Of a stretch of 46,965 nucleotides of DNA, positions 17,606-25,838 are shown in pieces. Numbering within the stretch: the stretch's first letter is position 1; each line of letters begins with the position of its first letter. Both the position numbers and the translations under genes were made by a program. Below the pieces are notes generated by a model. The model had not been told where the DNA came from. It was given only the letters and a program-made list of their open reading frames with translations, and did not search any database. The stretch is from Candidatus Roizmanbacteria bacterium RIFCSPLOWO2_01_FULL_37_16 (GTDB taxonomy: Bacteria; Patescibacteriota; Microgenomatia; UBA1406; GWC2-37-13): positions 1 to 46,965 of the forward strand of contig MGAI01000031.1 in the NCBI GenBank assembly GCA_001789695.1, in the 5' to 3' direction.

Positions 17606-18321
17606 TAACTACTAACTACTCTCTTGTATCCCTTTTTCTCAATCTCTACTGCTAATTTTGCATTTCCCTCTTTTACTAATTTTCCCGCCATCAAGACTAA
17701 CACTCTATCTGGTTTTATATAATGCAGAATTCTATTGTAATGAGTGATCAAGAGATATGTCTTACCGTATCTATTCTCACTCATGAATTTTGCAATTGTT
17801 CGTAGTGCATCAATGTCAACTCCTGTATCTATCTCATCAAATATCAAAAGCTTAGGGTCAAGAACTGCGGCCTGCAATAGCTCAAGCTTTTTCTTCTCTC
17901 CACCAGAGGTCCCTACGTTTAACGATCTTTCGATCAAGTCTTTTTTAATCTCTAATTTTTTAGCGATTTTTTCAATTTTTTGTTTGACTGTTAAAGGATC
18001 TTCTTTTCCTAACAGTGCAATTCTCAAAAGCTGAAAGACGTTGACACCGGCTAGTGAATGCGGTGTCTGAAACGATAAAAAAATTCCTCTCTTTGCCCGC
18101 TTATCCGGACTCAAATTTGTGACATCGCTGCCTTCAAACTTTAAACTTCCCACTTCCAATTTATAATTTGGATGTCCTGCAATTGCATAGGCGAGTGTTG
18201 ACTTGCCTGATCCATTGGGACCCATGATGGCATAGACTTTTCCCTTTTTGAAATGGTAGCTCAAGTTCTTTAGTATTAACTTTTTATTTATCGATACGCT
18301 GATGGTTTTTAGTTGTAACAT
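17605..18321 (-). CDS. sufC: SufC ATPase of the SUF complex
   Basis: 238 residues. This ABC-type ATPase without membrane segments drives conformational change in SufBCD. Walker A is GPNGSGKST (34-42), the signature is [10 protein letters not shown], and Walker B is [13 protein letters not shown]. It is the first gene of the operon. A TATAAT (minus strand, 18329-18334) ends only 7 bases before the ATG, so the mRNA probably begins at or next to the start codon. Confidence 0.96.
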   Translation of the reverse strand: MLQLKTISVSINKKLILKNLSYHFKKGKVYAIMGPNGSGKSTLAYAIAGHPNYKLEVGSLKFEGSDVTNLSPDKRAKRGIFLSFQTPHSLAGVNVFQLLRIALLGKEDPLTVKQKIEKIAKKLEIKKDLIERSLNVGTSGGEKKKLELLQAAVLDPKLLIFDEIDTGVDIDALRTIAKFMSENRYGKTYLLITHYNRILHYIKPDRVLVLMAGKLVKEGNAKLAVEIEKKGYKRVVSS

Positions 18322-18328
18322 AGATCAC

Positions 18329-18334
18329 ATTATA
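18329..18334 (-). promoter_or_regulatory. -10 element of the suf operon, leaderless start
   Basis: A perfect TATAAT on the minus strand, with seven bases between it and the sufC ATG. No good -35 is seen at 17 bases. It is divergent from the promoter at 18386. Confidence 0.6.
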
Positions 18335-18382
18335 CTCTAATTTCCTCTCACCGTGGATGTTAAATATTTATTACTATAGGTT

Positions 18383-18391
18383 TGATATAAT
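18383..18391 (+). promoter_or_regulatory. Extended -10 promoter of the sugar transferase gene
   Basis: TGATATAAT is an extended -10 (TGnTATAAT). The ATG at 18402 follows ten bases later. Because this promoter lies downstream of the in-frame ATG at 18357, it argues for the later start. Confidence 0.65.
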
Positions 18392-18401
18392 TAACAAACC
18401 T

Positions 18402-19118
18402 ATGCCTGAATTTTCGCCGTCCCTTCTAAAAAGCGCTGAAGTTATCATGAAAAGTAATTCATCACTAAAAGGACTAAAATATATGCAAAGTGGGGCAAAA
18501 AGATGGTTGGATACTGTTGTGACTTTCTCAACTTTACCAGCGGTTTTACCAGCCATAGGTTTATTTGGGCTATTGGTTCTACGACAAGACGGGCATTATC
18601 CATTCTTTAAAATAACCGAAATCAATCCTTATACTGGGAAACAAACTACTATACTCAAGATTAGGTCTATGACCACCAATGCACCACTTGAAGAAGAAGA
18701 TTTTATTGGCGATTCGGGATCCTATGCCCAAGCCAAACGATTAAAACACGATCCAAGAGTTACGCCCCTCGGACATAAATTAAGAAGATATTCTCTCGAT
18801 GAGTTGCCTCAATTATGGCAAATTTTTCATGACCGATCATCCAGTTTAGTTGGACCTAGATATTTTAGAAGTGGAGATATTAATTCCATCAGCCTGGAAA
18901 AAGACCAGCCTTATGCTGAATGGGTTGAAAGATATAAGAACGGTCAAATTTTATTCGGTTTAACCGGTCTTGCTCAAATTTTAGGCAGAGCGCTTTTAAG
19001 CATTTCTGATAGGCTTTGGTTAGATCTCTACTATCTTGATCGTATGTCGTTTATTGCCGATTTGAAGATTGTAGGTTTGACTACTACAGCTATATTGTCT
19101 GCCAAAGGTAGTAAATGA
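18402..19118 (+). CDS. Bacterial sugar transferase (polyprenyl-phosphate sugar-phosphate transferase)
   Basis: 238 residues from the chosen ATG; an in-frame ATG at 18357 would add 15 residues but lies upstream of the extended -10. The family transfers a sugar phosphate from a nucleotide sugar to undecaprenyl phosphate, the first step of exported glycans. Visible parts are AKRWLDTVVTF followed by one hydrophobic segment, LKIRSM, DPRVTPLGHKLRRYSLDELPQLW (the diagnostic stretch) and SLVGPRYF. The usual KFRSM reads KIRSM. It would make a lipid-linked starter for a glycan such as the one built by the cluster at the window start, though it is not next to it. It ends directly beside the tsaD stop codon. 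Confidence 0.85.
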   Translation: MPEFSPSLLKSAEVIMKSNSSLKGLKYMQSGAKRWLDTVVTFSTLPAVLPAIGLFGLLVLRQDGHYPFFKITEINPYTGKQTTILKIRSMTTNAPLEEEDFIGDSGSYAQAKRLKHDPRVTPLGHKLRRYSLDELPQLWQIFHDRSSSLVGPRYFRSGDINSISLEKDQPYAEWVERYKNGQILFGLTGLAQILGRALLSISDRLWLDLYYLDRMSFIADLKIVGLTTTAILSAKGSK

Positions 19119-20279
19119 TTATAAATTAAGTCTCGGTATCCTATCTAATTCTTGAGACTTACTAAATAACTTTTTTCTAGCTTTAAAATAAGCAGCCACT
19201 CCAATCATGGCGGCATTATCTCCAGTTAAATATTTGAAAGGAGGAAAGTGAACCTCGCCTTTATGTTTTTCTAGCAAATCTCTAAGCAGTCTCCTCAGGT
19301 ATAAATTTGCTATCACTCCTCCTCCAACCACCAATCTATTTACCTTTGTTTGTTTAATTGCCAAATTTATCTTGGCTACGATCACATCATAGATAGCATT
19401 TTGAAAAGAACTAGCTAACTCTCTAAGGTTTATAACCTGCGGTTTTTCTTTTAAAAAATAATAAAAAGAAGTCTTCAGTCCAGAAAAGGAAAAGTCTAAA
19501 TTTTTTGAATTAATCATCGGTCTGGGAAAGTTGTGAAAGTCTTCATTTTGGACTTCTCGTGCCAATCTTTCTATCACTGGTCCACCTGGATATCCTAAGC
19601 CTAACATCTTTGCTGCTTTATCTAGTGCCTCGCCGGCTGCATCATCTCTCGTTTCACCTAATACTTTATAATCAACGTGATTTCTAAACAAAACAATTTC
19701 CGTGTGACCTCCCGAAACAATCAAGGCTAGATAAGGAAAATTAAAATCTCTGCTTGGATTTCCTTTATTATTCTGCGCAAAACACGAGTAGATGTGTCCT
19801 TCGAGATGGTTCACTGCAATTAGCTTTTTATTATATTTTTTTGCTAACTCTTTGGCTTTACTTATTCCAACTTCAAGGGCAACAGCCAATCCTGGTCCTT
19901 GAGTAACTGCTACATCATCAACCAAATTCATTCCTAAAGCAGCCAAATTTACGCGACGAGTGGATGTTTGAGCAAGGGAGTGACGAAGCGAACCCTCGGA
20001 TTCCGAGGTTGAACGAAGAGCGACTGGTCCCACCTTTTGGCGAGATGCGAGTTCACTCGCAAGTAAATTTTGGTTGCGAAGAAGTCTGATTAAACATTCC
20101 TCGATTACCCAGTTAATCTTTTCCTCATGCGCTCGCTTGGCTAGTGACGGATATATCCCTCCCCATTTTTTGTGAAGGAGTATCTGTGAATATATTACAT
20201 TGGCAAGGACTCTTCTTCCTTCAGTCACTGCCGCCGCAGTCTCATCGGCAGATGTCTCAATTGCGAGAATTAACATCAA
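19119..20279 (-). CDS. tsaD: TsaD, tRNA A37 threonylcarbamoyltransferase, with a 40-50-residue insert
   Basis: 386 residues. TsaD transfers the threonylcarbamoyl group to A37 of ANN-decoding tRNAs. The N-terminus AIETSADETAAAV, the metal ligands H158 and H162 (NHLEGH), VSGGHTEIVLF, and the C-terminal VGGGVIANLYLR and GDNAAMIGVAA are all present. In E. coli the two histidines are at 111 and 115, so about 47 residues are extra here. They fall at about residues 70-115 (VGPVALRSTSESEG and neighbours), between the helix WVIEECLIRLL and DDVAVTQGPG. The DNA there is rich in small palindromes. The gene follows the tsaC-tsaE fusion, so both steps of t6A synthesis are adjacent. Confidence 0.93.
   Translation of the reverse strand: MMLILAIETSADETAAAVTEGRRVLANVIYSQILLHKKWGGIYPSLAKRAHEEKINWVIEECLIRLLRNQNLLASELASRQKVGPVALRSTSESEGSLRHSLAQTSTRRVNLAALGMNLVDDVAVTQGPGLAVALEVGISKAKELAKKYNKKLIAVNHLEGHIYSCFAQNNKGNPSRDFNFPYLALIVSGGHTEIVLFRNHVDYKVLGETRDDAAGEALDKAAKMLGLGYPGGPVIERLAREVQNEDFHNFPRPMINSKNLDFSFSGLKTSFYYFLKEKPQVINLRELASSFQNAIYDVIVAKINLAIKQTKVNRLVVGGGVIANLYLRRLLRDLLEKHKGEVHFPPFKYLTGDNAAMIGVAAYFKARKKLFSKSQELDRIPRLNL
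19953..20062. repeat. Palindrome-rich element inserted in frame in tsaD
   Basis: GC-richer than the flanking gene. It contains cctcgg/ccgagg (19994-20008) and tgcgagt/actcgca (20046-20061) hairpins. It encodes a Ser/Arg-rich segment absent from normal TsaD. The edges are approximate. Confidence 0.65.
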
Positions 20280-20325
20280 TTTAAAATATAAATTTTAAAA
20301 TTCAATAAAAATTTCGAATTTCAAA

Positions 20326-21381
20326 TTAAAAATTTATCTGTATCTCCCTTTCCTTCTCATCAACATACTTCATCTGCACATAGACCATCTTTCCCTTTCG
20401 TTTAAGTAACTCTATTATTTCTCCTGCTTTCTCTCCCCACTCAATACAGAGTAAGTTTTTTGGTTTGAGATATTTTTCCAAATCCAAGTATTTGAATTCT
20501 TCTGCATCTTGAATATTGTATAAATCCACGTGTATCAATGTATTAATTAATTGATTAATCAATACATATTCGTAATAAATAACATAAGTGGGAGAGACAA
20601 TATTATTGATGCCTAAATATTCACCTATTCCTTTAATAAAAGTAGTTTTACCTACTCCTAGTTCTCCTTTGATGATAAAAACAATCGGTTTTTTGGCTTT
20701 AACTGGCAAAATTTGCTTCAAAATATATTTTGCGATTTTTTTGGTTTGACTGGCAGAATTTGAAATATATTTTTTTGTATCTTTAAAAACAATGTCACCC
20801 TGTCTCAAAATCCTAATTTGTTCAGAAGTTAAATCAATTACTGTAGAGGGTTTGTTTCTTGGAAGCTGTCCTGCGTCAATAATGAGATCTATCAGATCTT
20901 TTTTTTTCTTAGGAAGTTCAGCCAGAAGAGACCGAGTTGAATAATGTGGCGATCGACCCGATAAATTTGCTGAGGTGGCTGTGATTGGTCTGCCAAATTT
21001 TTTTACTAACTGGCTGATAAAGAAATAATCAGGAATCCTCACACCCAGTGTGCCTTTTTCCGATTCAAGTAAAGGAGAGACGAGATGTCTTGAGGCTAAA
21101 ATAACCGTAAATGGGCCTGGTAAAAGTTCATTGATGATCCTTTTCTCTTCCTTGTTTATTTTAACCTGCGACTTAAGCATAGAAAAACCAGCGACAAACA
21201 CTGATATTGGTTTTCCCGGTGGTCTATTTTTAAATAGCAACAACTTTTTTACCGCTTTCTCATTGGTTGCATCAACCAACAGTCCATAGACCGTATCAGA
21301 AGGTGTAACTACCAGACCACCGCTTTTTAAAACAGGCACGATTTTTTCAAATTTAGCCTTTTCTAATGGTATTATTTTCAT
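20326..21381 (-). CDS. TsaC-TsaE fusion: threonylcarbamoyl-AMP synthase plus t6A ATPase
   Basis: 351 residues from the ATG at 21381. The upstream in-frame ATG at 21435 is less likely, because a TACAAT -10 (minus strand, 21390-21395) lies just 8 bases before 21381. Residues 1 to about 195 are a YrdC/Sua5 domain (SGGLVVTPSDTVYGL, KNRPPGKPISVFV, PITATSANLSG), which makes threonylcarbamoyl-AMP from threonine, bicarbonate and ATP. From about 205 follows a TsaE/YjeE domain with Walker A GELGVGKTT near 239-247, VSPTYV, HVDLYNI and IEWGEKA. TsaE normally is a separate P-loop ATPase that cycles TsaB-TsaD. I see no TsaB in the window. Confidence 0.9.
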   Translation of the reverse strand: MKIIPLEKAKFEKIVPVLKSGGLVVTPSDTVYGLLVDATNEKAVKKLLLFKNRPPGKPISVFVAGFSMLKSQVKINKEEKRIINELLPGPFTVILASRHLVSPLLESEKGTLGVRIPDYFFISQLVKKFGRPITATSANLSGRSPHYSTRSLLAELPKKKKDLIDLIIDAGQLPRNKPSTVIDLTSEQIRILRQGDIVFKDTKKYISNSASQTKKIAKYILKQILPVKAKKPIVFIIKGELGVGKTTFIKGIGEYLGINNIVSPTYVIYYEYVLINQLINTLIHVDLYNIQDAEEFKYLDLEKYLKPKNLLCIEWGEKAGEIIELLKRKGKMVYVQMKYVDEKEREIQINF

Positions 21382-21383
21382 AG

Positions 21384-21413
21384 TTAACAATTGTAGCAAA
21401 AATCTGCTAAAAT
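21384..21413 (+). promoter_or_regulatory. Candidate ftsH promoter
   Basis: TTAACA (21384-21389), an 18-base spacer and TAAAAT (21408-21413). It would give a leader of about 70 bases that includes a degenerate palindromic repeat (21437-21477). It overlaps the divergent -10 of the tsaC-tsaE gene. Confidence 0.45.
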
Positions 21414-21491
21414 GAATTGGTGGTAATTTAACCAACTCAGTCTGAGCGAAGGGGTCTGACGTCCCGGAGTCGAAGGATCTAGCGAATTAAT

Positions 21492-23366
21492 ATGGCTAAT
21501 TCAAAAAGTCAAAGGAAAAATAACGGTCCCGTAAAAAAGATAGCCCAGTTCAACTTTAACTTAGATCTAAAATCGATCTTTATCATCGTCTTCGTTGGAC
21601 TTTTTGCCTTTTACGTCTTTAACTCTGTTTCAAAAGAGATTAAGCAAACCCTTCCTGAGAAACCCTTAACTACGATTGTCAAAGAAATAAAACAAGGCAA
21701 AGTTGAAAAAGTAGAGATTATCGATAATAAAATTATCGTTTACTATAAGAATGATAAACTGTCTATATCCTACAAAGAACCAAGCGACAGTTTTTTAAAA
21801 ACACTCAAGGATGCAAACGTAGATTCATCCACCCTTAACGTCATTATCAAAGATACCCAAGGGTCGGTTGGTATTGTCAATTTTTTAAGCAATGTTATCC
21901 CGACGATATTGATGGTTGCTTTTTTTATCTTTCTTTTTCGACAAGCTAAAGGTGCTCAAGAATCTGTCTTTTCTTTCGGACAATCAAGAGCAAAAAGGTT
22001 TAGCAAAGATCTCCCCAAAATAACTTTTAACAACGTGGCCGGGGTCGACGAAGCGAAAAAAGAACTGGAAGAAATCGTTGACTTTCTGAAGCATCCGGAA
22101 AAATATAAAAAATTAGGCGCACGTACCCCTAAAGGAGTTATTCTTATCGGCCCATCAGGTTGCGGCAAAACTCTGCTTGCCAAGGCTGTTGCGGGTGAAG
22201 CAGGCGTTCCGTTTTTCTCAATCGCAGGAAGCGAGTTTATGGAAATGCTAGTTGGAATTGGTGCAGCCCGAGTAAGGGATCTTTTTGCCACAGCCAAAAA
22301 AAGTGCGCCTTCGATTATTTTTATAGATGAAGTCGATGCCATTGGCCGAGCGCGTTCTGTTGGAATCATGCCATCGCACGACGAGCGGGAACAAACCCTG
22401 AACCAAATCTTGGTTGAAATGGACGGGTTTAACCCAAACGAACAAGTGGTTGTAGTGGCGGCCACCAATCGCGGTGATCTTTTAGACCCCGCACTTCTTC
22501 GGCCAGGACGGTTTGACCGAAGAATCATCGTTGACTTTCCCGACCTCGAAGGAAGAAAAGCAATCATAAAAATTCATGCAAACGGAAAACCGTTTACCCA
22601 AGATGTAGATTGGGAAAAAGTTGCCAAGCGTACAGTTGGTTTCTCGGGAGCAGATCTGGAAAACATGCTCAATGAAGCGGCCATTTATGCCGCCCGCCAA
22701 GGAAGAGATAAAATCACAATGGATGACATCGAAGAAGCCGCGACCAAAGTAAAACTCGGACCGGAAAAAAAGCGATTGCAGTCAGATCTTGATAAAAAGT
22801 TAACCGCCTATCACGAAGCCGGACACGCAATCGTATCCCACTTTTTGCCTCACACGGATCCGGTACATCGAATTTCTATAGTTTCTCGGGGAATGGCTCT
22901 TGGTTTTACCTTGATTCCTCCCGTAAAGGATAAACTGCACGAGACAAAAACTAACCTCTTGGAGAGAATTACAGTGATGATGGGCGGAAGAGCTGCAGAG
23001 GAGACGGTCTTTGACGAATTAACAACAGGCGCTGCCAACGATTTTGATCAGGCAACTCAACTTGCTAAAGCTATGGTCGTCGAATACGGTATGAGCGATC
23101 TTGGACCAATCAACTTTGGACCAACAATGGATATCACAGAGTGGGGCAAAACATACTGGGAACAGAATACCGTTTCACAAGAAATGCTGGCTAAAATTGA
23201 TTCCGAGGTGAAAAAAATTATTACTTCGAGATACCAAGTTGCTATCCAAACTATAAAAGAACAAAAAGAAATGCTGGACAAAGTGGCGGCAGCCCTGATG
23301 AAAACCGAAAGCTTGGACGGGGATGAGTTTCAAAAAATCGTCGGAGTAAAGCCTAAGGTAAACTAA
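21492..23366 (+). CDS. ftsH: Membrane-bound ATP-dependent zinc metalloprotease FtsH
   Basis: 624 residues, standard length. Two membrane segments (about 29-45 and 133-150) flank a small extracytoplasmic domain. The AAA+ domain has Walker A GPSGCGKT (220-227; most FtsH have GPPGTGKT), pore loop FMEMLVGIGA (249-258), Walker B IFIDE (276-280) and second-region DPALLRPGRFDRR. The protease has HEAGH (441-445), with the third zinc ligand expected at D517 in TTGAANDFD. It degrades misassembled membrane proteins. The stop codon shares a base with the next start (TAATG), so the exonuclease gene is translationally coupled. Confidence 0.96.
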   Translation: MANSKSQRKNNGPVKKIAQFNFNLDLKSIFIIVFVGLFAFYVFNSVSKEIKQTLPEKPLTTIVKEIKQGKVEKVEIIDNKIIVYYKNDKLSISYKEPSDSFLKTLKDANVDSSTLNVIIKDTQGSVGIVNFLSNVIPTILMVAFFIFLFRQAKGAQESVFSFGQSRAKRFSKDLPKITFNNVAGVDEAKKELEEIVDFLKHPEKYKKLGARTPKGVILIGPSGCGKTLLAKAVAGEAGVPFFSIAGSEFMEMLVGIGAARVRDLFATAKKSAPSIIFIDEVDAIGRARSVGIMPSHDEREQTLNQILVEMDGFNPNEQVVVVAATNRGDLLDPALLRPGRFDRRIIVDFPDLEGRKAIIKIHANGKPFTQDVDWEKVAKRTVGFSGADLENMLNEAAIYAARQGRDKITMDDIEEAATKVKLGPEKKRLQSDLDKKLTAYHEAGHAIVSHFLPHTDPVHRISIVSRGMALGFTLIPPVKDKLHETKTNLLERITVMMGGRAAEETVFDELTTGAANDFDQATQLAKAMVVEYGMSDLGPINFGPTMDITEWGKTYWEQNTVSQEMLAKIDSEVKKIITSRYQVAIQTIKEQKEMLDKVAAALMKTESLDGDEFQKIVGVKPKVN

Positions 23367-24283
23367 TGGACACTCTTCTTCTCATCGACGGTAACGCAAT
23401 TATGCACCGCGCTTTTCATGCGCTTCCTCCTTTTAAAACGAAAGACGGCATTCCCACAAACGTAATTTATGGATTTTTTTCAATGCTTCATAAATCGATA
23501 GCCGATTTTCATCCCAATTTTATCGTGGTTTGCTTTGACACTCCCAAACCAACATTTCGAAATAAACTATTTAAAGAATATCAAGCACAAAGGCCCAAAA
23601 TTTCAGATGATTTTATCACCCAAATACCTCTGGTAAAAGAGGCCTTGGATAAGGCTGGGGTAACCCATCTCGAGAAGGACGGCTTTGAAGCTGATGACCT
23701 CATAGGGACAATTACGCAAAAATTTAAAGATAACGGTATAAAAGTTTTAATCTTATCCGGTGACAGGGATATCCAACAGCTTGTTGCTAAAAATGTTTAT
23801 GTCATCACTCCCAAACTCGGCCTTTCAGATATCAAAATGTATGATAAGACTGAAGTGCAAAAAAAATTTGGACTTGATCCTGATAAAATTCCGGATTTAA
23901 AAGCCTTGATGGGAGACCCTTCCGATAATTATCCCGGAGCAAAAGGCATCGGTCCCAAAGGAGCAGCAAAACTTCTGCAGGAATTTGGTTCTTTAGATAA
24001 AATCTATTCAAATCTCGAAAAACTTGACGAAAAAACTAGAATCATCCTAAAAAAATACAAAAAACAAGTTTCCCTTGCTAAAAAGTTGGCAAAAATCGAC
24101 CAGCAAGTCCAAATCAAATTTGACATCAACTCCGCCCGTTTTGAAAAATTTAAAGACGATTTAAAGAATTATTTTTTGCAGTATGAGATGAAGTCACTAG
24201 TAAATAGGTTTTTTTCAACTATATCAAATGCTAAAGAAAAAAGTGAGAAAAAGAAAAACAATAGTCAGATGGGGCTTTTTTAA
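23366..24283 (+). CDS. Stand-alone 5'-3' exonuclease (PolA N-terminal domain type) with clamp-binding tail
   Basis: 305 residues, matching only the 5' nuclease domain of DNA polymerase I, with no 3'-5' exonuclease or polymerase part. LLIDGNAIMHRAFHA, VVCFDTPKPTFRNKLFKEYQAQR, GFEADDLIGT, LSGDRDIQQL and GDPSDNYPGAKGIGPKGAAKLL give the acidic metal sites and the helix-hairpin-helix. It would remove RNA primers and flaps during lagging-strand and repair synthesis. After a lysine-rich linker the protein ends in QMGLF, which fits the bacterial sliding-clamp-binding consensus QxxLF. That would tether it to the clamp without a polymerase domain. It overlaps the facing gene by 4 bases. Confidence 0.92.
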   Translation: MDTLLLIDGNAIMHRAFHALPPFKTKDGIPTNVIYGFFSMLHKSIADFHPNFIVVCFDTPKPTFRNKLFKEYQAQRPKISDDFITQIPLVKEALDKAGVTHLEKDGFEADDLIGTITQKFKDNGIKVLILSGDRDIQQLVAKNVYVITPKLGLSDIKMYDKTEVQKKFGLDPDKIPDLKALMGDPSDNYPGAKGIGPKGAAKLLQEFGSLDKIYSNLEKLDEKTRIILKKYKKQVSLAKKLAKIDQQVQIKFDINSARFEKFKDDLKNYFLQYEMKSLVNRFFSTISNAKEKSEKKKNNSQMGLF

Positions 24284-25290
24284 TTAGTAAACTCTTGGAC
24301 AAACATTTTACCGTAAATTCCGCCATCAACTACGCCGATTCCTACCTTGCCAAATTCTTCGGACAAAATATTTGCCCGGTGACCCTCTGAATTCATCAGA
24401 CCGCTGTGAGCTATATAGACATCCGGAGCAAAAGCCAAATTCTCACCTATAACCGTGTAAGATATTTCTTTTCTATCTGCTCTATCGGCTGGAGTCGAGC
24501 CGTCAACTTCCGAATTATGAGAGAAAAAGCCGTTAACAAACATCTCCATAGCATACTCTCTAGCTACGTCTCTAATCTGGTAATCAAATGTCAATGGATT
24601 CAATCCTCTTTGAATGCGTTCTCTATTTACAGAATTAAACATTGTCACTTCAGACTCCGTATCAAAGGAAAGTTGTTTTTCCGCAGGTTTTATCCCTAGA
24701 TCAACACTTTCATTTGACTGTGGCTTTATTGTTAGGAAGTTTAAAGTTTCATTTACCGCCCCACCAAAGATATTTTTTATATATTTCTCGGTAGACCGTG
24801 AGAGGTTCACAAAAAAAGGTCCGCTCCTTGAGTCTAAAAGCGCTTGTTTTACCTGTCCTCGGACAGGAAAAGCAAAAACTAGGCTGACAAAAAACAAAAA
24901 AATCGTTGCAGCCTGAACGACGGCTGCTAAAACACCAAGAGAAATATTGAGCGGGTGTTTTTGAAATTTCTCCAATAGTTTTGCTAAAAGGCGCAATGAA
25001 ATTACTGAAAAGATGATTTCTGCAATAAACCAGGCTATAAAAAAACCGCTTGCCTGTGCAATCCCTTTTGGAAAAGAAAAATTCAAGATCAGAAGTTTGG
25101 CAAAAAAAGCATAAAATTTATAAGAAAAAATAAGAGAAAAAACAAAAGCAACTACTTCAAGAAAGGTGTTGATAAAACCTTTTTGGGTCAAAATAAAATA
25201 TAAAATCAGAATAACAAAAGCTAAATCTATCCAATTTCCTCTTAGCGAATATTTTTCTAAAAATTGCTCAATCATTCTATATTTTATCAT
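24280..25290 (-). CDS. CvpA-like membrane domain fused to a CAP/SCP domain
   Basis: 336 residues from the ATG at 25290, which follows a GGAAG ribosome site; a TTG at 25305 is also in frame. The first half (about 10-150) has four hydrophobic segments of the CvpA/colicin V production type. The second half, after an exported linker, is a CAP domain (PF00188-like): FNSVNRERIQRGLNPLTFD, the GENLAF core, and HSGLMNSEGHRANILSEEFGKVGIGVV with the histidine and glutamate of the conserved cavity. The CAP part should lie outside the membrane. CAP proteins have been linked to wall or lipid interaction in bacteria, but the activity here is unknown. Confidence 0.85.
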   Translation of the reverse strand: MIKYRMIEQFLEKYSLRGNWIDLAFVILILYFILTQKGFINTFLEVVAFVFSLIFSYKFYAFFAKLLILNFSFPKGIAQASGFFIAWFIAEIIFSVISLRLLAKLLEKFQKHPLNISLGVLAAVVQAATIFLFFVSLVFAFPVRGQVKQALLDSRSGPFFVNLSRSTEKYIKNIFGGAVNETLNFLTIKPQSNESVDLGIKPAEKQLSFDTESEVTMFNSVNRERIQRGLNPLTFDYQIRDVAREYAMEMFVNGFFSHNSEVDGSTPADRADRKEISYTVIGENLAFAPDVYIAHSGLMNSEGHRANILSEEFGKVGIGVVDGGIYGKMFVQEFTN

Positions 25291-25309
25291 TTTATTTTCT
25301 TCCAAAAAA

Positions 25310-25440
25310 CCAAATCACAACTTCCAAGAAACAAAAAATATCCAAATATTAAATAATCAAATTTCAACTAATAATGTTTAATTTTTTTCGAATTTGAGAA
25401 TTAAGATATATTTGGATTACTTGTGGATTGGAGCTTGGAA
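25310..25440. repeat. Imperfect inverted repeat between divergent genes
   Basis: The left half (ccaaatcacaacttccaag and following) is imperfectly complementary to the right half (ggattacttgtggattgg and following), around a very AT-rich centre. It fills the space between the CvpA-CAP gene and the small membrane protein. Confidence 0.5.
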
Positions 25441-25457
25441 TTTGTTAGAATATTGTA

Positions 25458-25838
25458 ATGAGTCCAGATTTAAAGCAAAATTTTGCCGTAACAGCCTATC
25501 TTCTTTTCTCCCATAACTATATAGCTTTTGTTTATCTTTCGGGAGTTATAATTTCAATAATTTTATCCTTGATCAAACCTTCTCGCTTCACTGTGTTTAT
25601 GTTAATTGGATTTATCACTCTTCTTTTCTCTTTTGAATATGATAAACATTTAATCGATCCTTTCCGCCAACAAACTCTAAATTCATTAATCACCGCTACC
25701 CCCCATTACCGTCTGCAAAAAATCATAGATATTATGATCGTAGAAATATTCCCTATTCTATTTTATATAACTGGCTGGATGTTAATTTTTATAGGTATAA
25801 TTTATGCAGCTATAAAACTTGAAAAAAAACAAAAATAA
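25458..25838 (+). CDS. Small membrane protein of unknown function
   Basis: 126 residues that I do not recognise. Three or four hydrophobic segments (about 20-36, 44-60, 93-115) and a lysine-rich C-terminus suggest an inner-membrane protein with a cytosolic tail. A strong point for a real gene is the extended -10 TGTTAGAAT (25443-25451) ending six bases before the ATG, the same near-leaderless layout as at other genes here. No partner is obvious in the neighbourhood. Confidence 0.6.
   Translation: MSPDLKQNFAVTAYLLFSHNYIAFVYLSGVIISIILSLIKPSRFTVFMLIGFITLLFSFEYDKHLIDPFRQQTLNSLITATPHYRLQKIIDIMIVEIFPILFYITGWMLIFIGIIYAAIKLEKKQK

Noticed and set aside
21956-22567. Minus-strand open frame of 203 codons opposite ftsH
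   Set aside because: Serine-rich antisense shadow of a strongly conserved gene, with no promoter or ribosome site.
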